Assembly: GCA_033782935.1 (NCBI GenBank)
Contig: JAWQEG010000623.1
Coordinates: 1,258,001-1,322,000, forward strand
DNA length: 64,000 nucleotides
Direction: 5' to 3'
Source: Petrolisthes cinctipes
Taxonomy: Eukaryota; Arthropoda; Malacostraca; Decapoda; Porcellanidae
Shown here one piece after another: positions 23,023 through 34,900 of the stretch; within the stretch, counting starts at the first letter, position 1; each line of letters opens with the position of its first letter. The translations under genes and the position numbers were made by a program. The notes beneath the pieces were generated by a model. That model was not told the origin of the DNA, did no database searches, and saw only the letters and a list, made by a program, of their open reading frames with translations.

Positions 23023-25118
23023 CGCAGCATAATGTTTGCCATACTCAGTCTACGCTGCTCCACATCTTTGATCGCCGGTCCCATACCAAGTTCCTGGTAG
23101 ACACCGGTGCCGACGTAAGTGTCCTCCCTGCTACAGCCAGCCAGCGGTCGCTACCTCCTTCTCTGCATCTCTATGCTGCTAATGGTACCAAGATACCTGT
23201 CTACTCGCAGCAAACAGTGCATCTGGATCTGAACCTTCGCCGCTCTTTTCAATGGACATTCTACGTAGGAGCAGTGTCACAAGCCATCCTTGGTGCTGAT
23301 TTTCTCCGTCACTTCAACCTGATGGTAGACGTAAGAGGACGAAAATTGGTCGACCCACTCACAGATATCTTTACAAATGCACAGCCAGCACCTGGTGACA
23401 GCACACACCTGTCTGCTATCAACCATGACCACAAGTTTGCTGACCTCCTCAAGTCATTCCCTATGCTGACACAACCCTACTCATCCAGCATACCTGCCAA
23501 GCATCACGTGACTCATCATATAGAGACTACCGGACCCCCAGTGCATGCCAAGGCCCGACGCTTAGCCCCTGAGCGTTATAAGAAAGCCAAAGCCGAGTTC
23601 GAATCTCTGATGAGTAAAGGCATTATACGGCCCAGCAGCAGCAACTGGTCGTTGGCTCTTCACATTGTTACTAGGAAGACCGGAGACATACGACCTTGTG
23701 GTGACTACCGTGCCCTCAATTCACGCACCGTGGAAGATAGATATCCTGTGCCCAACATTCAAGAGTTCACTTCCCAACTCTCGGGTTCCACTATCTTCTC
23801 TCGGATCGACCTCGTCAAAGCATTTTATCAGATTCCAGTCCATCCCACTGACATCCCGAAGACGGCCATTATCACACCTTTTGGCATGTTTGAATACGTC
23901 CGGATGCCCTTTGGATTGCGGAACGCGGCACAAACGTTTCAACGCTTCATTGATGAGGTCCTTCGAGGTCTACCCTACTGTTTTGCCTACATAGATGACC
24001 TTCTCATTGCTAGTCCTGATGAAGCCAGCCACAAGCAACACCTCCGCCAAGTCCTCCAGAGACTGCAAGATTATGGCATCCAAATCAACACAGACAAGTC
24101 CGAACTCGGTGTGACATCCCTTGAGTTCCTAGGTCACACAGTCTCTCCAACAGGCATTGCTCCACTTCCCTCAAAGTGCGAGTCCATCCAGCAGTTTCCC
24201 AGGCCATCTACCCAACGCCAGCTCAAGGAGTTCCTTGGGATGGTTAATTACTATAACCGCTTCATTCCACACTGCTCACTCCTGCTACGACCATTGTATG
24301 CCATGATTAAACCTTGCAAGAGAGGTCAATCTGTTACCCTCGTCTGGACTGAAGAAGCGGAAGCGGCCTTCCTCTCAACAAAACAGGCCCTCAGCGACGC
24401 TGCCACGCTCTCTTTCCCTGCACCAGACGCAGAAACTTCAATTGCTACAGACGCCTCAAACATTGGTGTTGGTGCCGTCCTAGAACAGCGTGTCGGTACA
24501 TACTGGAAGCCAATTGCCTTCTTTTCCAAGAAACTCACCTCAGCGGAGTCGAAGTATAGCGCCTATGACAGGGAGCTACTTGCCATCTTCAAAGCTGTCA
24601 AGCGTTTTCGCTACTTCATCGTGGGACGCAGTTTCCACACCACTGACCACAAGCCACTCACTACAGCATTCCTCAGAAATAAGGAATCTTACACCCCACG
24701 ACAAATGCGCCACATGGACTACATTGCCCAGTTTACCACGGATATACGATACGTCAAAGGTGCCGACAATGCCCCAGCTGATGCCCTCTCTCGAAACATC
24801 AGTACTGTAAAATCTTCTCTCATCGACTATGCCACCATTGCTGCTGATCAAGTCGGTGACGCTGAGCTACAGCGACTGTTGGATAACCCTGCATTACAGA
24901 TGAAGAAGATTACACTTCCAGACACCCAGGTTACACTGTACGCTGACACCTCCACCGACACTCTCCGTCCATACATACCGGAGAAACATCGACACCAGCT
25001 CTTCAAGAAGTTACATGACCTCTCACACCCTGGAATCCGTGCCTCGCACCAGATGATGTCTTCCCGTTTCATATGGGAGGGCATAAATAAAGACGTCAGA
25101 CACTGGGCACGCACATGA
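22977..25118 (+). CDS. pol: Pol polyprotein: protease, RT, RNase H and start of integrase, ending at a premature TGA
   Basis: The frame opens after a TGA at 22974 and has no ATG before the protease, so expression by -1 frameshift from gag is expected; a GTG at 23217 is not a likely start. Numbering from 22977: the aspartic protease motif FLVDTGADVSVLP has its Asp at residue 42; reverse transcriptase starts near residue 190 and has FCAYIDDLL-type active site residues YIDD at 338-341 (23988-23999); RNase H has D492 (ATDAS), E533 (YDRELLAI) and D557 (TTDHKPL), followed by YVKGADNAPADALSR. The integrase zinc-finger histidines are H680 and H684 (HDLSH). Codon 714 is TGA where the first Cys of CxxC is expected. 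The enzymes would copy element RNA into DNA in the particle. All visible RT and RNase H active residues are present. Confidence 0.92.
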   Translation, partial: KALQLHGVKQQRRTLTQHNVCHTQSTLLHIFDRRSHTKFLVDTGADVSVLPATASQRSLPPSLHLYAANGTKIPVYSQQTVHLDLNLRRSFQWTFYVGAVSQAILGADFLRHFNLMVDVRGRKLVDPLTDIFTNAQPAPGDSTHLSAINHDHKFADLLKSFPMLTQPYSSSIPAKHHVTHHIETTGPPVHAKARRLAPERYKKAKAEFESLMSKGIIRPSSSNWSLALHIVTRKTGDIRPCGDYRALNSRTVEDRYPVPNIQEFTSQLSGSTIFSRIDLVKAFYQIPVHPTDIPKTAIITPFGMFEYVRMPFGLRNAAQTFQRFIDEVLRGLPYCFAYIDDLLIASPDEASHKQHLRQVLQRLQDYGIQINTDKSELGVTSLEFLGHTVSPTGIAPLPSKCESIQQFPRPSTQRQLKEFLGMVNYYNRFIPHCSLLLRPLYAMIKPCKRGQSVTLVWTEEAEAAFLSTKQALSDAATLSFPAPDAETSIATDASNIGVGAVLEQRVGTYWKPIAFFSKKLTSAESKYSAYDRELLAIFKAVKRFRYFIVGRSFHTTDHKPLTTAFLRNKESYTPRQMRHMDYIAQFTTDIRYVKGADNAPADALSRNISTVKSSLIDYATIAADQVGDAELQRLLDNPALQMKKITLPDTQVTLYADTSTDTLRPYIPEKHRHQLFKKLHDLSHPGIRASHQMMSSRFIWEGINKDVRHWART

Positions 25119-26081
25119 ATACGCTGTCAAGCTTCCAAGGTCACACGCCATACACACTCTCCTGCAGCCACCTTTACGCCAGTCACCGAGAGATTTGACC
25201 ATGTCCACATAGACCTCGTTGGCCCACTTCCGTACTCCAATGGCTATCGATATTTACTCACCTGTGTGGACCGCTTCACACGCTGGCCTGAGGCAGTACC
25301 TCTCACCGACATCACCACGGATACTGTTGCACGTGCCTTCATCGCTACATGGGTGTCCAGGTTTGGTGTGCCTCTAAGCCTTACTTCTGACCGAGGTGGT
25401 CAGTTTGAGTCAGGCGTGTGGAATAAGGTCATGATACTCCTTGGCATCCGCCGATACAGGACCGCCAGCTATCACCCACAGGCCAACGGAACGGTCGAAC
25501 GATTCCACCGCCAGCTGAAATCTTCCCTGGCAGCTTCAGCCCAGAGAGAAGATTGGTCAATAGCACTACCTCTTGTCCTCCTTGGCATCAGAACTTCACT
25601 CAAAACGGATCTGCACAACTCCTCTGCTGAGCTTGTATATGGCTCTACGCTCAGACTCCCAGGTGAGCTTCTCTCTGCCACACCAGACCCCGAGCCTTGC
25701 AGCGTTCAGGACTTTGCAACACACCTGAAAAATACCATGAAGTGCCTCACGCCAGTGCAGCCTCGTACGTCCAACTCGAAGACCTTCGTTCACCAGGACC
25801 TGGAAGCCTGCACACACGTCTTTGTTAGAGTCGATGCAGTCAAAAGGCCCCTTCAGCAGCCATATCAGGGCCCCTTCCAAGTAGTTCGCAGGACGAGGAA
25901 GAACTTCACCATCGACAAACATGGTTCTCAAGAAGTTGTGGCCGTAGACCGGGTCAAGCCTGCTTATATCCTGAATCCGGACCAGATGCTGCAAGCAGTG
26001 CAAGTGACTGTTCCTTCAACACATGCTGGAAACAACAAACTACGACACACAAGAGTATCGTTCCTCCTTCCTCGAAACTAG
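25119..26081 (+). pseudogene. pol: Integrase remainder of pol, downstream of the nonsense codon
   Basis: Same reading frame as the upstream part of pol and open to TAG at 26079-26081, so the only break is the single TGA at 25116. Integrase joins the DNA copy to the host chromosome. The second Cys of the zinc finger follows (residue 717). The catalytic triad is complete: D746 (HIDLVGP), D805 (TSDRGGQFES) and E841 (GTVERFHRQ), with 35 residues between the second Asp and the Glu, the classic DD35E spacing. A C-terminal YQGPF at 963-967 marks the GPF/GPY module, followed by VDRVKPAY. The sequence looks otherwise undamaged. Translation could reach it only by stop readthrough. The first GTG in this part (25266) is not a credible start. 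Confidence 0.9.
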
Positions 26082-26092
26082 GGGGGGAGTAT
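26081..26092 (+). other. Polypurine tract for plus-strand priming
   Basis: GGGGGGGAGTAT directly precedes the 3' LTR. It has seven consecutive G and overlaps the pol stop codon TAG by one base. A G-rich tract ending next to the LTR is the normal plus-strand primer site of LTR elements. Confidence 0.85.
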
Positions 26093-26602
26093 TGTAGTGT
26101 ACCATAAAATAGGTCAATTTTCTTTGATTGAGTGTGTAACCATTCTCTAATTATCTACCAGCCTGTATTGTGATTCATTTACCATTACATTCCTTCATGC
26201 AGATAGCCTATGCAATTTCTTTCAGCATATTCTCTTTGCCATTTTGTGTAAAATCATTGTCTGCATACTCTTGCAAAATTTCATGTATACATCATATGTA
26301 TTATACATTTAATACCATAACCAAATACTCTTAGCTTTGTTAACATCAAGTACGCAGAGAATTGTATATAGTGATAACTAAAATTTGACATTAAATCATA
26401 AGGAACTATTCACAACATCTCTCTCTTCCTTGAGCACTTCTTAAAGAGGGTTATAGACACTAACACTTCTTAAAGAGAGTCATAGACACAAGCTCCTGAG
26501 GCTGAGAAGTGTAGTGGAGAAACCCTGCCAGTGGCCCTTGCACAGGAGCCTTCTTTAGGTAGCAGCACAACTTATAGTTGGTGGCTACACCACCCACCAA
26601 CA
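26093..26602 (+). repeat. 3' long terminal repeat (510 bp)
   Basis: Begins TGTAGTGTACC immediately after the polypurine tract and ends CACCCACCAACA, exactly as long as the 5' copy. About 12 substitutions separate the two, and there are no indels. The differences include both transitions and transversions (for example accgcatc against acaacatc). It carries the same 29-bp tandem duplication at 26435-26492. It provides the termination and polyadenylation signals of the element. Confidence 0.95.
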
Positions 26603-26606
26603 CATG
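26603..26606. repeat. Target site duplication CATG, right
   Basis: The first four bases after the 3' LTR repeat the CATG that precedes the 5' LTR. The satellite then continues as cacatatcgactttggac, the expected continuation of the interrupted unit. Confidence 0.85.
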
Positions 26607-28980
26607 CACATATCGACTTTGGACACTTAAAATATCGATTTTTAGCATGTTGTGAGCCTATATTTTGAAAACATTCTAGCACTGACTAGACATGTACAGA
26701 TCGCTTCTGGGACCCAAAATTATCGAAATTTCGGGTGTTTTGAGGTTGAATTTGAGATATAAACAAGTGCAGAAGATGCATACACATGTTGACTTTGGGC
26801 ACATAAAATATCGATTTTCAGCATGTTTTGGGCCTGCATATGAGTAGGCATGTACAGATCGCTTCTGGGACCCCAAAATATAGAATTTTCGGGTGTTTTG
26901 AGCCTGAATTTGAGATATAAACGGGTACAGAAGATGCATGCACATATCGACTTTTGGGCACCTAAAAGAACAATTTTCAGTATATTTTGGGCCTGTATTT
27001 TGAAAATACTCTAACACGGAGTAGGTATGTACAGTTCGCTTATGGGACCCCAAAATATCGAATTTTCGGGTGTTTTGGGCCTGAATTTGAGATATCGACT
27101 TTGTGCACCTAAAATATCGATTTTTAGCATGTTTTGGGCCGATATTTTGAAAATATTCTAGCACTGAGTAGGCAAGTACAGATCTCTTCTAGGACCCCAA
27201 ATTATCGATTTTTCGGGTGTTTTGAGCCTGAATTTGAGATATAAACGGGTACAGAAGATGCATGCACATATCGACTTTGGACACTTAAAATATCGATTTT
27301 TAGCATGTTTTGAGCCTATATTTTGAAAACATTCTAGCACTGACTAGACATGTACAGATTGCTTTTGGGACCCAAAATTATCGAATTTTCGGGTGTTTTG
27401 AGGTTGAATTTGAGAGATAATCGAGTGCAGAATATGCATACACATGTTGACTTTGGGCACCTAAAATATCGATTTTCAGCATGTTTTGGGCCTGCATCTG
27501 AGTAGGCATGTACAGATCGCTTCTGGGACCCCAAAATATCGAATTTTCGGGTGTTTGGAGACTGAATTTGAGATATGGACTTTGGGCACCTAAAATATCG
27601 ATTTTTAGCATGTTTTGGGCCTATATTTTGAAAATATTCTAGATGCATGCACATATCGAATTTTGGGCACCTAAAAGATCGATTTTCAGTATGTTTTGGG
27701 CCTGTATTTTGAAAATACTCTAACACAGAGTAGGCATGTACAGTTCGCTTCTGGGACCTCAAAATATCGAATTTTCGAGTGTTTTGGGCCTGAATTAGAG
27801 ATATGGACTTTGGGCACCTAAAATATCGATTTTTAGCATGTTTTGGGCCTATATTTTGAAAATATTCTAGCACTAAGTACAGATCACTTCTGGGACCCCA
27901 AACTATCGAATTTTCTGGTGTTTTGAGCCTGAATTTGAGATATAAACGGGTACAGAAGATGCATGCACATATTGACTTTGGGCACCTAAAATATCGATTT
28001 TCAGCATGTTTTGGGCCTGTTTTTAAAAAATACTCTAACTAGGAGTAAGCATGTACAGTTTGCTTCTGGGACCCCAAAATATCGAATTTTCGGGAGTTTT
28101 GTGCCTGAATTTGTGACATAAACGGGTACAGAAGATACATGCACATATTGACTTTGGGCACCTAAAATATCGATTTTCAGCATGTTTTGGGCCTGTATTT
28201 TGAAAATACTCTAACAGGGAGTAGGCATGTACAGATCGCTTCTGGGACCCAAAAATATCGAATTTTCGGGTGTTTTGAGCCTGAATTTGAGATATAAACG
28301 GGTACAGATGATGCATGCACATATCGACTTTGGACACTTAAAATATCGATTTTTAGCATGTTTTGAGCCTATGTTTTAAAAACATTCTAGCACTGAGTAG
28401 ACATGTACATATCGCTTCTGGGACCCAAAATTATCGAATTTTCGGGTGTTTTGAGGTTGAATTTGAGATATAAACGAGTGCAGAAGATGCATACACATGT
28501 TGACTTTGGTCACCTAAAATGTCGATTTTTAGCATGTTTTTGACCTGCATCTGAGTAGGCATGTACAGATCGCTTCTGGGACCCCAAAATATCGAATTTT
28601 CGGGTGTTTGGAGCCTGAATTTGAGATATAAACGGGTACAGAAGATGCATTCACATATCGACTTTTGGGCACCTAAAAGATCGATTTTCAGTATGTTTTG
28701 GGCCTGTATTTTGAAAATACTCTAACACGGAGTAGGCATGTACAGTTCGCTTCTGGGACCCCAAAATATCGAATTTTCGGGTGTTTTGGGCCTGAATTTG
28801 AGATATCGACTTTGGGCACCTAAAACATCGATTTTTAGCATGTTTTGGGCCTATATTTTGAAAACATTCTAGCACTAAGTAGGCATGTACAGATCACTTC
28901 TGGGACCCCCAAATATCAAATTTTCGGGTTTTTTAAGCCTGAATTTGAGATATAAACGGGTACAGATGATGCATGCACAT
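26603..28980 (+). repeat. Satellite with 658-bp spaced duplication and half-B deletions
   Basis: The marker tgactagacatgtacag lies at 26683 and 27341 (shift 658), and related units follow near 28390. Units with the 18-bp half-B deletion (ctgcatctgagtaggcatg or its variant) occur near 26833, 27493 and 28548. Near 27640 a half B is joined directly to the later part of a half A (attctagatgcatgcac). Confidence 0.72.
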
Positions 28981-31900
28981 TATCTACTTTGGACACTTAA
29001 AATATCGATTTTTAGCATGTTTTGAGCCTATATTTTGAAAACATTCAAGCACTGAGTAGGCTTGTACAGATCGCTTCTGGGACCCCAAAATATCGAATTT
29101 TCGGGTGTTTTTGAGGTTGAATTTGGGATATCGACTTTGGGCACCCAAAATATCGATTTTGAGCATGTTTTGGGTCTGTATCTTGAAAACATTGTAACTA
29201 GGAGTAAGGATGTACAGATCGCTTCTAGGAAAACAAAATATCGAATTTTCGGGTGTTTTGAGCCTAAATTTGAGATATAAACGGGTACAGAAGATGCATG
29301 AACATATCGACTTTTGGGCACCTAAAATATCGATTTTGAGCTTGTTTTGGGCCTGTATTTTGAAAATACTCTAACACGGAGTAGGCAAGTACAGGTCACT
29401 TCTGGGACCCCAAAATATCGAATTTTCGGGTGTTTTGAGCCTGAATTTGAGATATAAACGGGTACAGAAGATGCATGCACATATCGACTTTGGACACTTA
29501 AAATATCGATTTTTAGCATGTTTTGAGCCTATATTTTGAAAACATTCTAGCACTGACTAGACATGTACAGATCGCTTCTGGGACCCAAAATTATCAAATT
29601 TTCGGGTGTTTTGAGGTTGAATTTGAGATATAAAGGAGTGCAGAAGATGCAAACACATGTTGACTTTGGGCACCTAAAATATCGATGTTCAGCATGTTTT
29701 GGGCCTGCATCTGAGTAGGCATGTACAAATCGCTTCTGGGACCCCAAAATATGGAATTTTCAGGTGTTTTGAGGTTGAATTTGGGATATAAACGGGTTCA
29801 GAAGATGCATGCACATATCGACTTTTGGGCACCTAAAAGATCGATTTTCAGTATGTTTTGGGCCTGTATATTAAAAATACTCTAACACGGAGTAGGCATG
29901 TACAGTTCGCTTCGGGGACCCCAAAATATCGAATTTTCGGGTGTTTTGGGTCTGAAATTGAGATATCGACTTTTGGCACCTAAAATATCGATTTTTAGCA
30001 TGTTTTGGGCCTATATTTTGAAAATATTCTAGCACTAAGTAGGCATGTACAGATCACTTCTGGGACCCCAAAATATCGAATTTTCGGGTGTTTTGTGCCT
30101 GATTTTGAGATATAAACGGGTACAGATGATGCATTCACATATCGACTTTGGACACTTAAAATATCGATTTTTAGCATGTTTTGAGCCTATATTTTGAAAA
30201 CATTCTAGCACTGAGGAGGCATGTACAGATCGCTTCTGGGACCCAAAAATATCGAATTTTCGGGTGTTTTGAGGTTGAATTTGGGATATAAACAAGTGCA
30301 GAAAATGCATACACATATTGACTTTGGTCACCTAAAATATCGATTTTCAGCTTGTTTTGGGCCTGTATTTTGAAAATACTCTAACACGGAGTAGGCAAGT
30401 ACAGATCGCTTATGGGACCCCAAAATATCGAATTTTTGGGTGTTTTAAGCCTGAATTTGAGATATAAACGGGTACAGAAGATGCATCCACATATCGACTT
30501 TTGGGCACCTAAAAGATCGATTTTCAGTATGTTTTGGGCCTGTATATTGAAAATACCCTAACACGGAGTAGGCATGTACAGATCGCTTCTGGGACCCCAA
30601 AATATCAAATTTTTGGGTGTTTTGGGCCTGAATTTGAGATATCGACTTTGGGCACCTAAAATATCGATTTTTAGCATGTTTTGGGCCTATATTTTGAAAA
30701 TATTCTAGCACTGAATAGGCATGTACAGATCGCTTCTGGGACCCCAAAATATCGAATTTTCGGGTGTTTTGGGCCTGAAATTGAGATATCTACTTTGGAC
30801 ACTTAAAATATCGATTTTTAGCATGTTTTGAGCCTATATTTTGAAAACATTCAAGCACTGAGTAGGCTTGTACAGATCGCTTCTGGGACCCCAAAATATC
30901 GAATTTTCGGGTGTTTTTGAGGTTGAATTTGGGATATCGACTTTGGGCACCCAAAATATCGATTTTGAGCATGTTTTGGGTCTGTATCTTGAAAACATTG
31001 TAACTAGGAGTAAGGATGTACAGATCGCTTCTAGGACAACAAAATATCGAATTTTCGGGTGTTTTGAGCCTGAATTTGAGATATAAACGGGTACAGAAGA
31101 TGCATGAACATATCGACTTTTGGGCACCTAAAATATCGATTTTGAGCTTGTTTTGGGCCTGTATTTTGAAAATACTCTAACACGGAGTAGGCAAGTACAG
31201 GTCACTTCTGGGACCCCAAAATATCGAATTTTCGGGTGTTTTGAGCCTGAATTTGAGATATAAACGGGTACAGAAGATGCATGCACATATCGACTTTGGA
31301 CACTTAAAATATCGATTTTTAGCATGTTTTGAGCCTATATTTTGAAAACATTCTAGCACTGAGGAGGCATGTACAGATCGCTTCTGGGACCCCAAAATAT
31401 CGAATTTTCAGGTGTTTTGAGGTTGAATTTGGGATATAAACGGGTTCAGAAGATGCATGCACATATCGACTTTTGGGCACCTAAAAGATCGATTTTCAAT
31501 ATGTTTTGGGCCTGTATATTGAAAATACCCTAACACGGAGTAGGCATGTACAGATCGCTTCTGGGACCCCAAAATATCAAATTTTTGGGTGTTTTGGGCC
31601 TGAAATTGAGATATCGACTTTTGGCACCTAAAATATCGATTTTTAGCATGTTTTGGGCCTATATTTTGAAAATATTCTAGCACTGAATAGGCATGTACAG
31701 ATCACTTCTGGGACCCCAAAATATCGAATTTTCGGGTGTTTTGTGCCTGATTTTGAGATATAAACGGGTACAGATGATGCATTCACATATCGACTTTGGA
31801 CACTTAAAATATCGATTTTTAGCATGTTTTGAGCCTATATTTTGAAAACATTCTAGCACTGAGGAGGCATGTACAGATCGCTTCTGGGACCCAAAAATAT

Positions 31901-34900
31901 CGAATTTTCGGGTGTTTTGAGGTTGAATTTGGGATATAAACAAGTGCAGAAAATGCATACACATATTGACTTTGGTCACCTAAAAGAATAGTTTTCAGTA
32001 TGTTTTGGGCCTGTATTTTGAAAATACTCTAACACGGAGTAGGCAAGTACAGATCGCTTATGGGACCCCAAAATATCGAATTTTTGGGTGTTTTAAGCCT
32101 GAATTTGAGATATAAACGGGTACAGAAGATGCATCCACATATCGACTTTTGGGCACCTAAAAGATCGATTTTCAGTATGTTTTGGGCCTGTATATTGAAA
32201 ATACCCTAACACGGAGAAGGCATGTACAGATCGCTTCTGGGACCCCAAAATATCAAATTTTTGGGTGTTTTGGGCCTGAATTTGAGATATCGACTTTGGG
32301 CACCTAAAATATCGATTTTTAGTATGTTTTGGGCCTATATTTTGAAAATATTCTAGCACTGAATAGGCATGTACAGATCGCTTCTGGGACCCCAAAATAT
32401 CGAATTTTCGGGTGTTTTGGGCCTGAAATTGAGATATCTACTTTGGACACTTAAAATATCGATTTTTAGCATGTTTTGAGCCTATATTTTGAAAACATTC
32501 AAGCACTGAGTAGGCTTGTACAGATCGCTTCTGGGACCCCAAAATATCGAATTTTCGGGTGTTTTTGAGGTTGAATTTGGGATATCGACTTTGGGCACCC
32601 AAAATATCGATTTTGAGCATGTTTTGGGTCTGTATCTTGAAAACATTGTAACTAGGAGTAAGGATGTACAGATCGCTTCTAGGACAACAAAATATCGAAT
32701 TTTCGGGTGTTTTGAGCCTGAATTTGAGATATAAACGGGTACAGAAGATGCATGAACATATCGACTTTTGGGCACCTAAAATATCGATTTTGAGCTTGTT
32801 TTGGGCCTGTATTTTGAAAATACTCTAACACGGAGTAGGCAAGTACAGGACACTTCTGGGACCCCAAAATATCGAATTTTCGGGTGTTTTGAGCCTGAAT
32901 TTGAGATATAAACGGGTACAGAAGATGCATGCACATATCGACTTTGGACACTTAAAATATCGATTTTTAGCATGTTTTGAGCCTATATTTTGAAAACATT
33001 CTAGCACTGAGGAGGCATGTACAGATCGCTTCTGGGACCCAAAAATATCGAATTTTCGGGTGTTTTGAGGTTGAATTTGGGATATAAACGGGTGCAGAAA
33101 ATGCATACACATATTGACTTTGGTCACCTAAAATATCGATTTTCAGCTTGTTTTGGGCCTGTATTTTGAAAATACTCTAACACGGAGTAGGCAAGTACAG
33201 ATCGCTTATGGGACCCCAAAATATCGAATTTTTGGGTGTTTTAAGCCTGAATTTGAGATATAAACGGGTACAGAAGATCCATCCACATATCGACTTTTGG
33301 GCACCTAAAAGATCGATTTTCAGTATGTTTTGGGCCTGTATATTGAAAATACCCTAACACGGAGTAGGCATGTACAGATCGCTTCTGGGACCCCAAAATA
33401 TCAAATTTTTGGGTGTTTTGGGCCTGAATTTGAGATATCGACTTTGGGCACCTAAAATATCGATTTTTAGCATGTTTTGGGCCTATATTTTGAAAATATT
33501 CTAGCACTGAATAGGCATGTACAGATCGCTTCTGGGACCCCAAAATATCGAATTTTCGGGTGTTTTGGGCCTGAAATTGAGATATCTACTTTGGACACTT
33601 AAAATATCGATTTTTAGCATGTTTTGAGCCTATATTTTGAAAACATTCAAGCACTGAGTAGGCTTGTACAGATCGCTTCTGGGACCCCAAAATATCGAAT
33701 TTTCGGGTGTTTTTGTGGTTGAATTTGGGATATCGACTTTGGGCACCCAAAATATCGATTTTGAGCATGTTTTGGGTCTGTATCTTAAAAACATTGTAAC
33801 TAAGAGTAGGGATGTACAGATCGCTTCTAGGACAACAAAATATAGAATTTTCGGGTGTTTTGAGCCTGAATTTGAGATATAAACGGGTACAGAAGATGCA
33901 TGAACATATCGACTTTTGGGCACTTAAAATATCGATTTTGAGCTTGTTTTGGGCCTGTATTTTGAAAATACTCTAACACGGAGTAGGCAAGTACAGGTCA
34001 CTTCTGGGACCCCAAAATATCGAATTTTCGGGTGTTTTGAGCCTGAATTTGAGATATAAACGGGTACAGAAGATGCATGCACATATCGACTTTGGACACT
34101 TAAAATATCGATTTTTAGCATGTTTTGAGCCTATATTTTGAAAACATTCTAGCACTGACTAGACATGTACAGATCGCTTCTGGGACCCAAAATTATCAAA
34201 TTTTCGGGTGTTTTGAGGTAAAATTTGAGATATAAAGGAGTGCAGAAGATGCAAACACATGTTGACTTTGGGCACCTAAAATATCGATGTTCAGCATGTT
34301 TTGGGCCTGCATCTGAGTAGGCATGTACAGATCGCTTCTGGGACCCCAAAATATCGAATTTTCAGGTGTTTTGAGGTTGAATTTGGGATATAAACGGGTT
34401 CAGAAGATACATGCACATATCGAGTTTTGGGCACCTAAAAGATCGATTTTCAGTATGTTTTGAGCCTGTATTTTAAAAATACTCTAACACGGAGTAGGCA
34501 TGTACAGTTCGCTTCTGGGACCCCAAAATATCGAATTTTCGGGTGTTTTGGGCCTGAAATTGAGATATCGACTTTTGGCACCTAAAATATCGATTTTTAG
34601 CATGTTTTGGGCCTATATTTTGAAAATATTCTAGCACTAAGTAGGCATGTACAGATCACTTCTGGGACCCCAAAATATCGAATTTTTGGGTGTTTTGTGC
34701 CTGATTTTGAGATATAAACGGGTACAGATGATGCATTCACATATCGACTTTGGACACTTAAAATATCGATTTTTAGCATGTTTTGAGCCTATATTTTGAA
34801 AACATTCTAGCACTGAGGAGGCATGTACAGATCGCTTCTGGGACCCAAAAATATCGAATTTTCGGGTGTTTTGAGGTTGAATTTGGGATATAAACGGGTA

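Larger units (their letters stand above)
20730..26602 (+). mobile_element. Ty3/gypsy LTR retrotransposon, full length (5,873 bp)
   Basis: Complete element with two 510-bp LTRs beginning TGTAGTG and ending CAACA, a putative primer-binding site 2 nt after the 5' LTR, a leader with minisatellites, gag, pol in the order protease-RT-RNase H-integrase, and a polypurine tract just before the 3' LTR. Integrase downstream of RNase H places it in Ty3/gypsy (Metaviridae). The Gag C-x2-H-x9-C-x3-C motif and the GPF module at the end of integrase are, as I recall, typical of the Mag-like lineage of invertebrates; that finer placement is an inference. There is no env-like ORF. The element lies in the same orientation as the satellite and is clearly richer in G+C than its surroundings. 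It is probably not autonomous because of a nonsense codon in pol at 25116. Confidence 0.96.

Noticed and set aside
23665..23994. Alternative-frame ORFs inside pol on both strands
   Set aside because: Shadows of the protease-RT-RNase H-integrase frame, which carries all the catalytic motifs.
26081..26602. Possible env or third ORF at the 3' end of the element
   Set aside because: The pol stop is followed at once by the polypurine tract and the LTR, leaving no space for another gene.
29062..29280. Plus-strand ORFs such as MYRSLLGPQNIEFSG, repeated in several HOR copies
   Set aside because: Same satellite sequence on the other strand; recurrence follows HOR duplication, not gene conservation.
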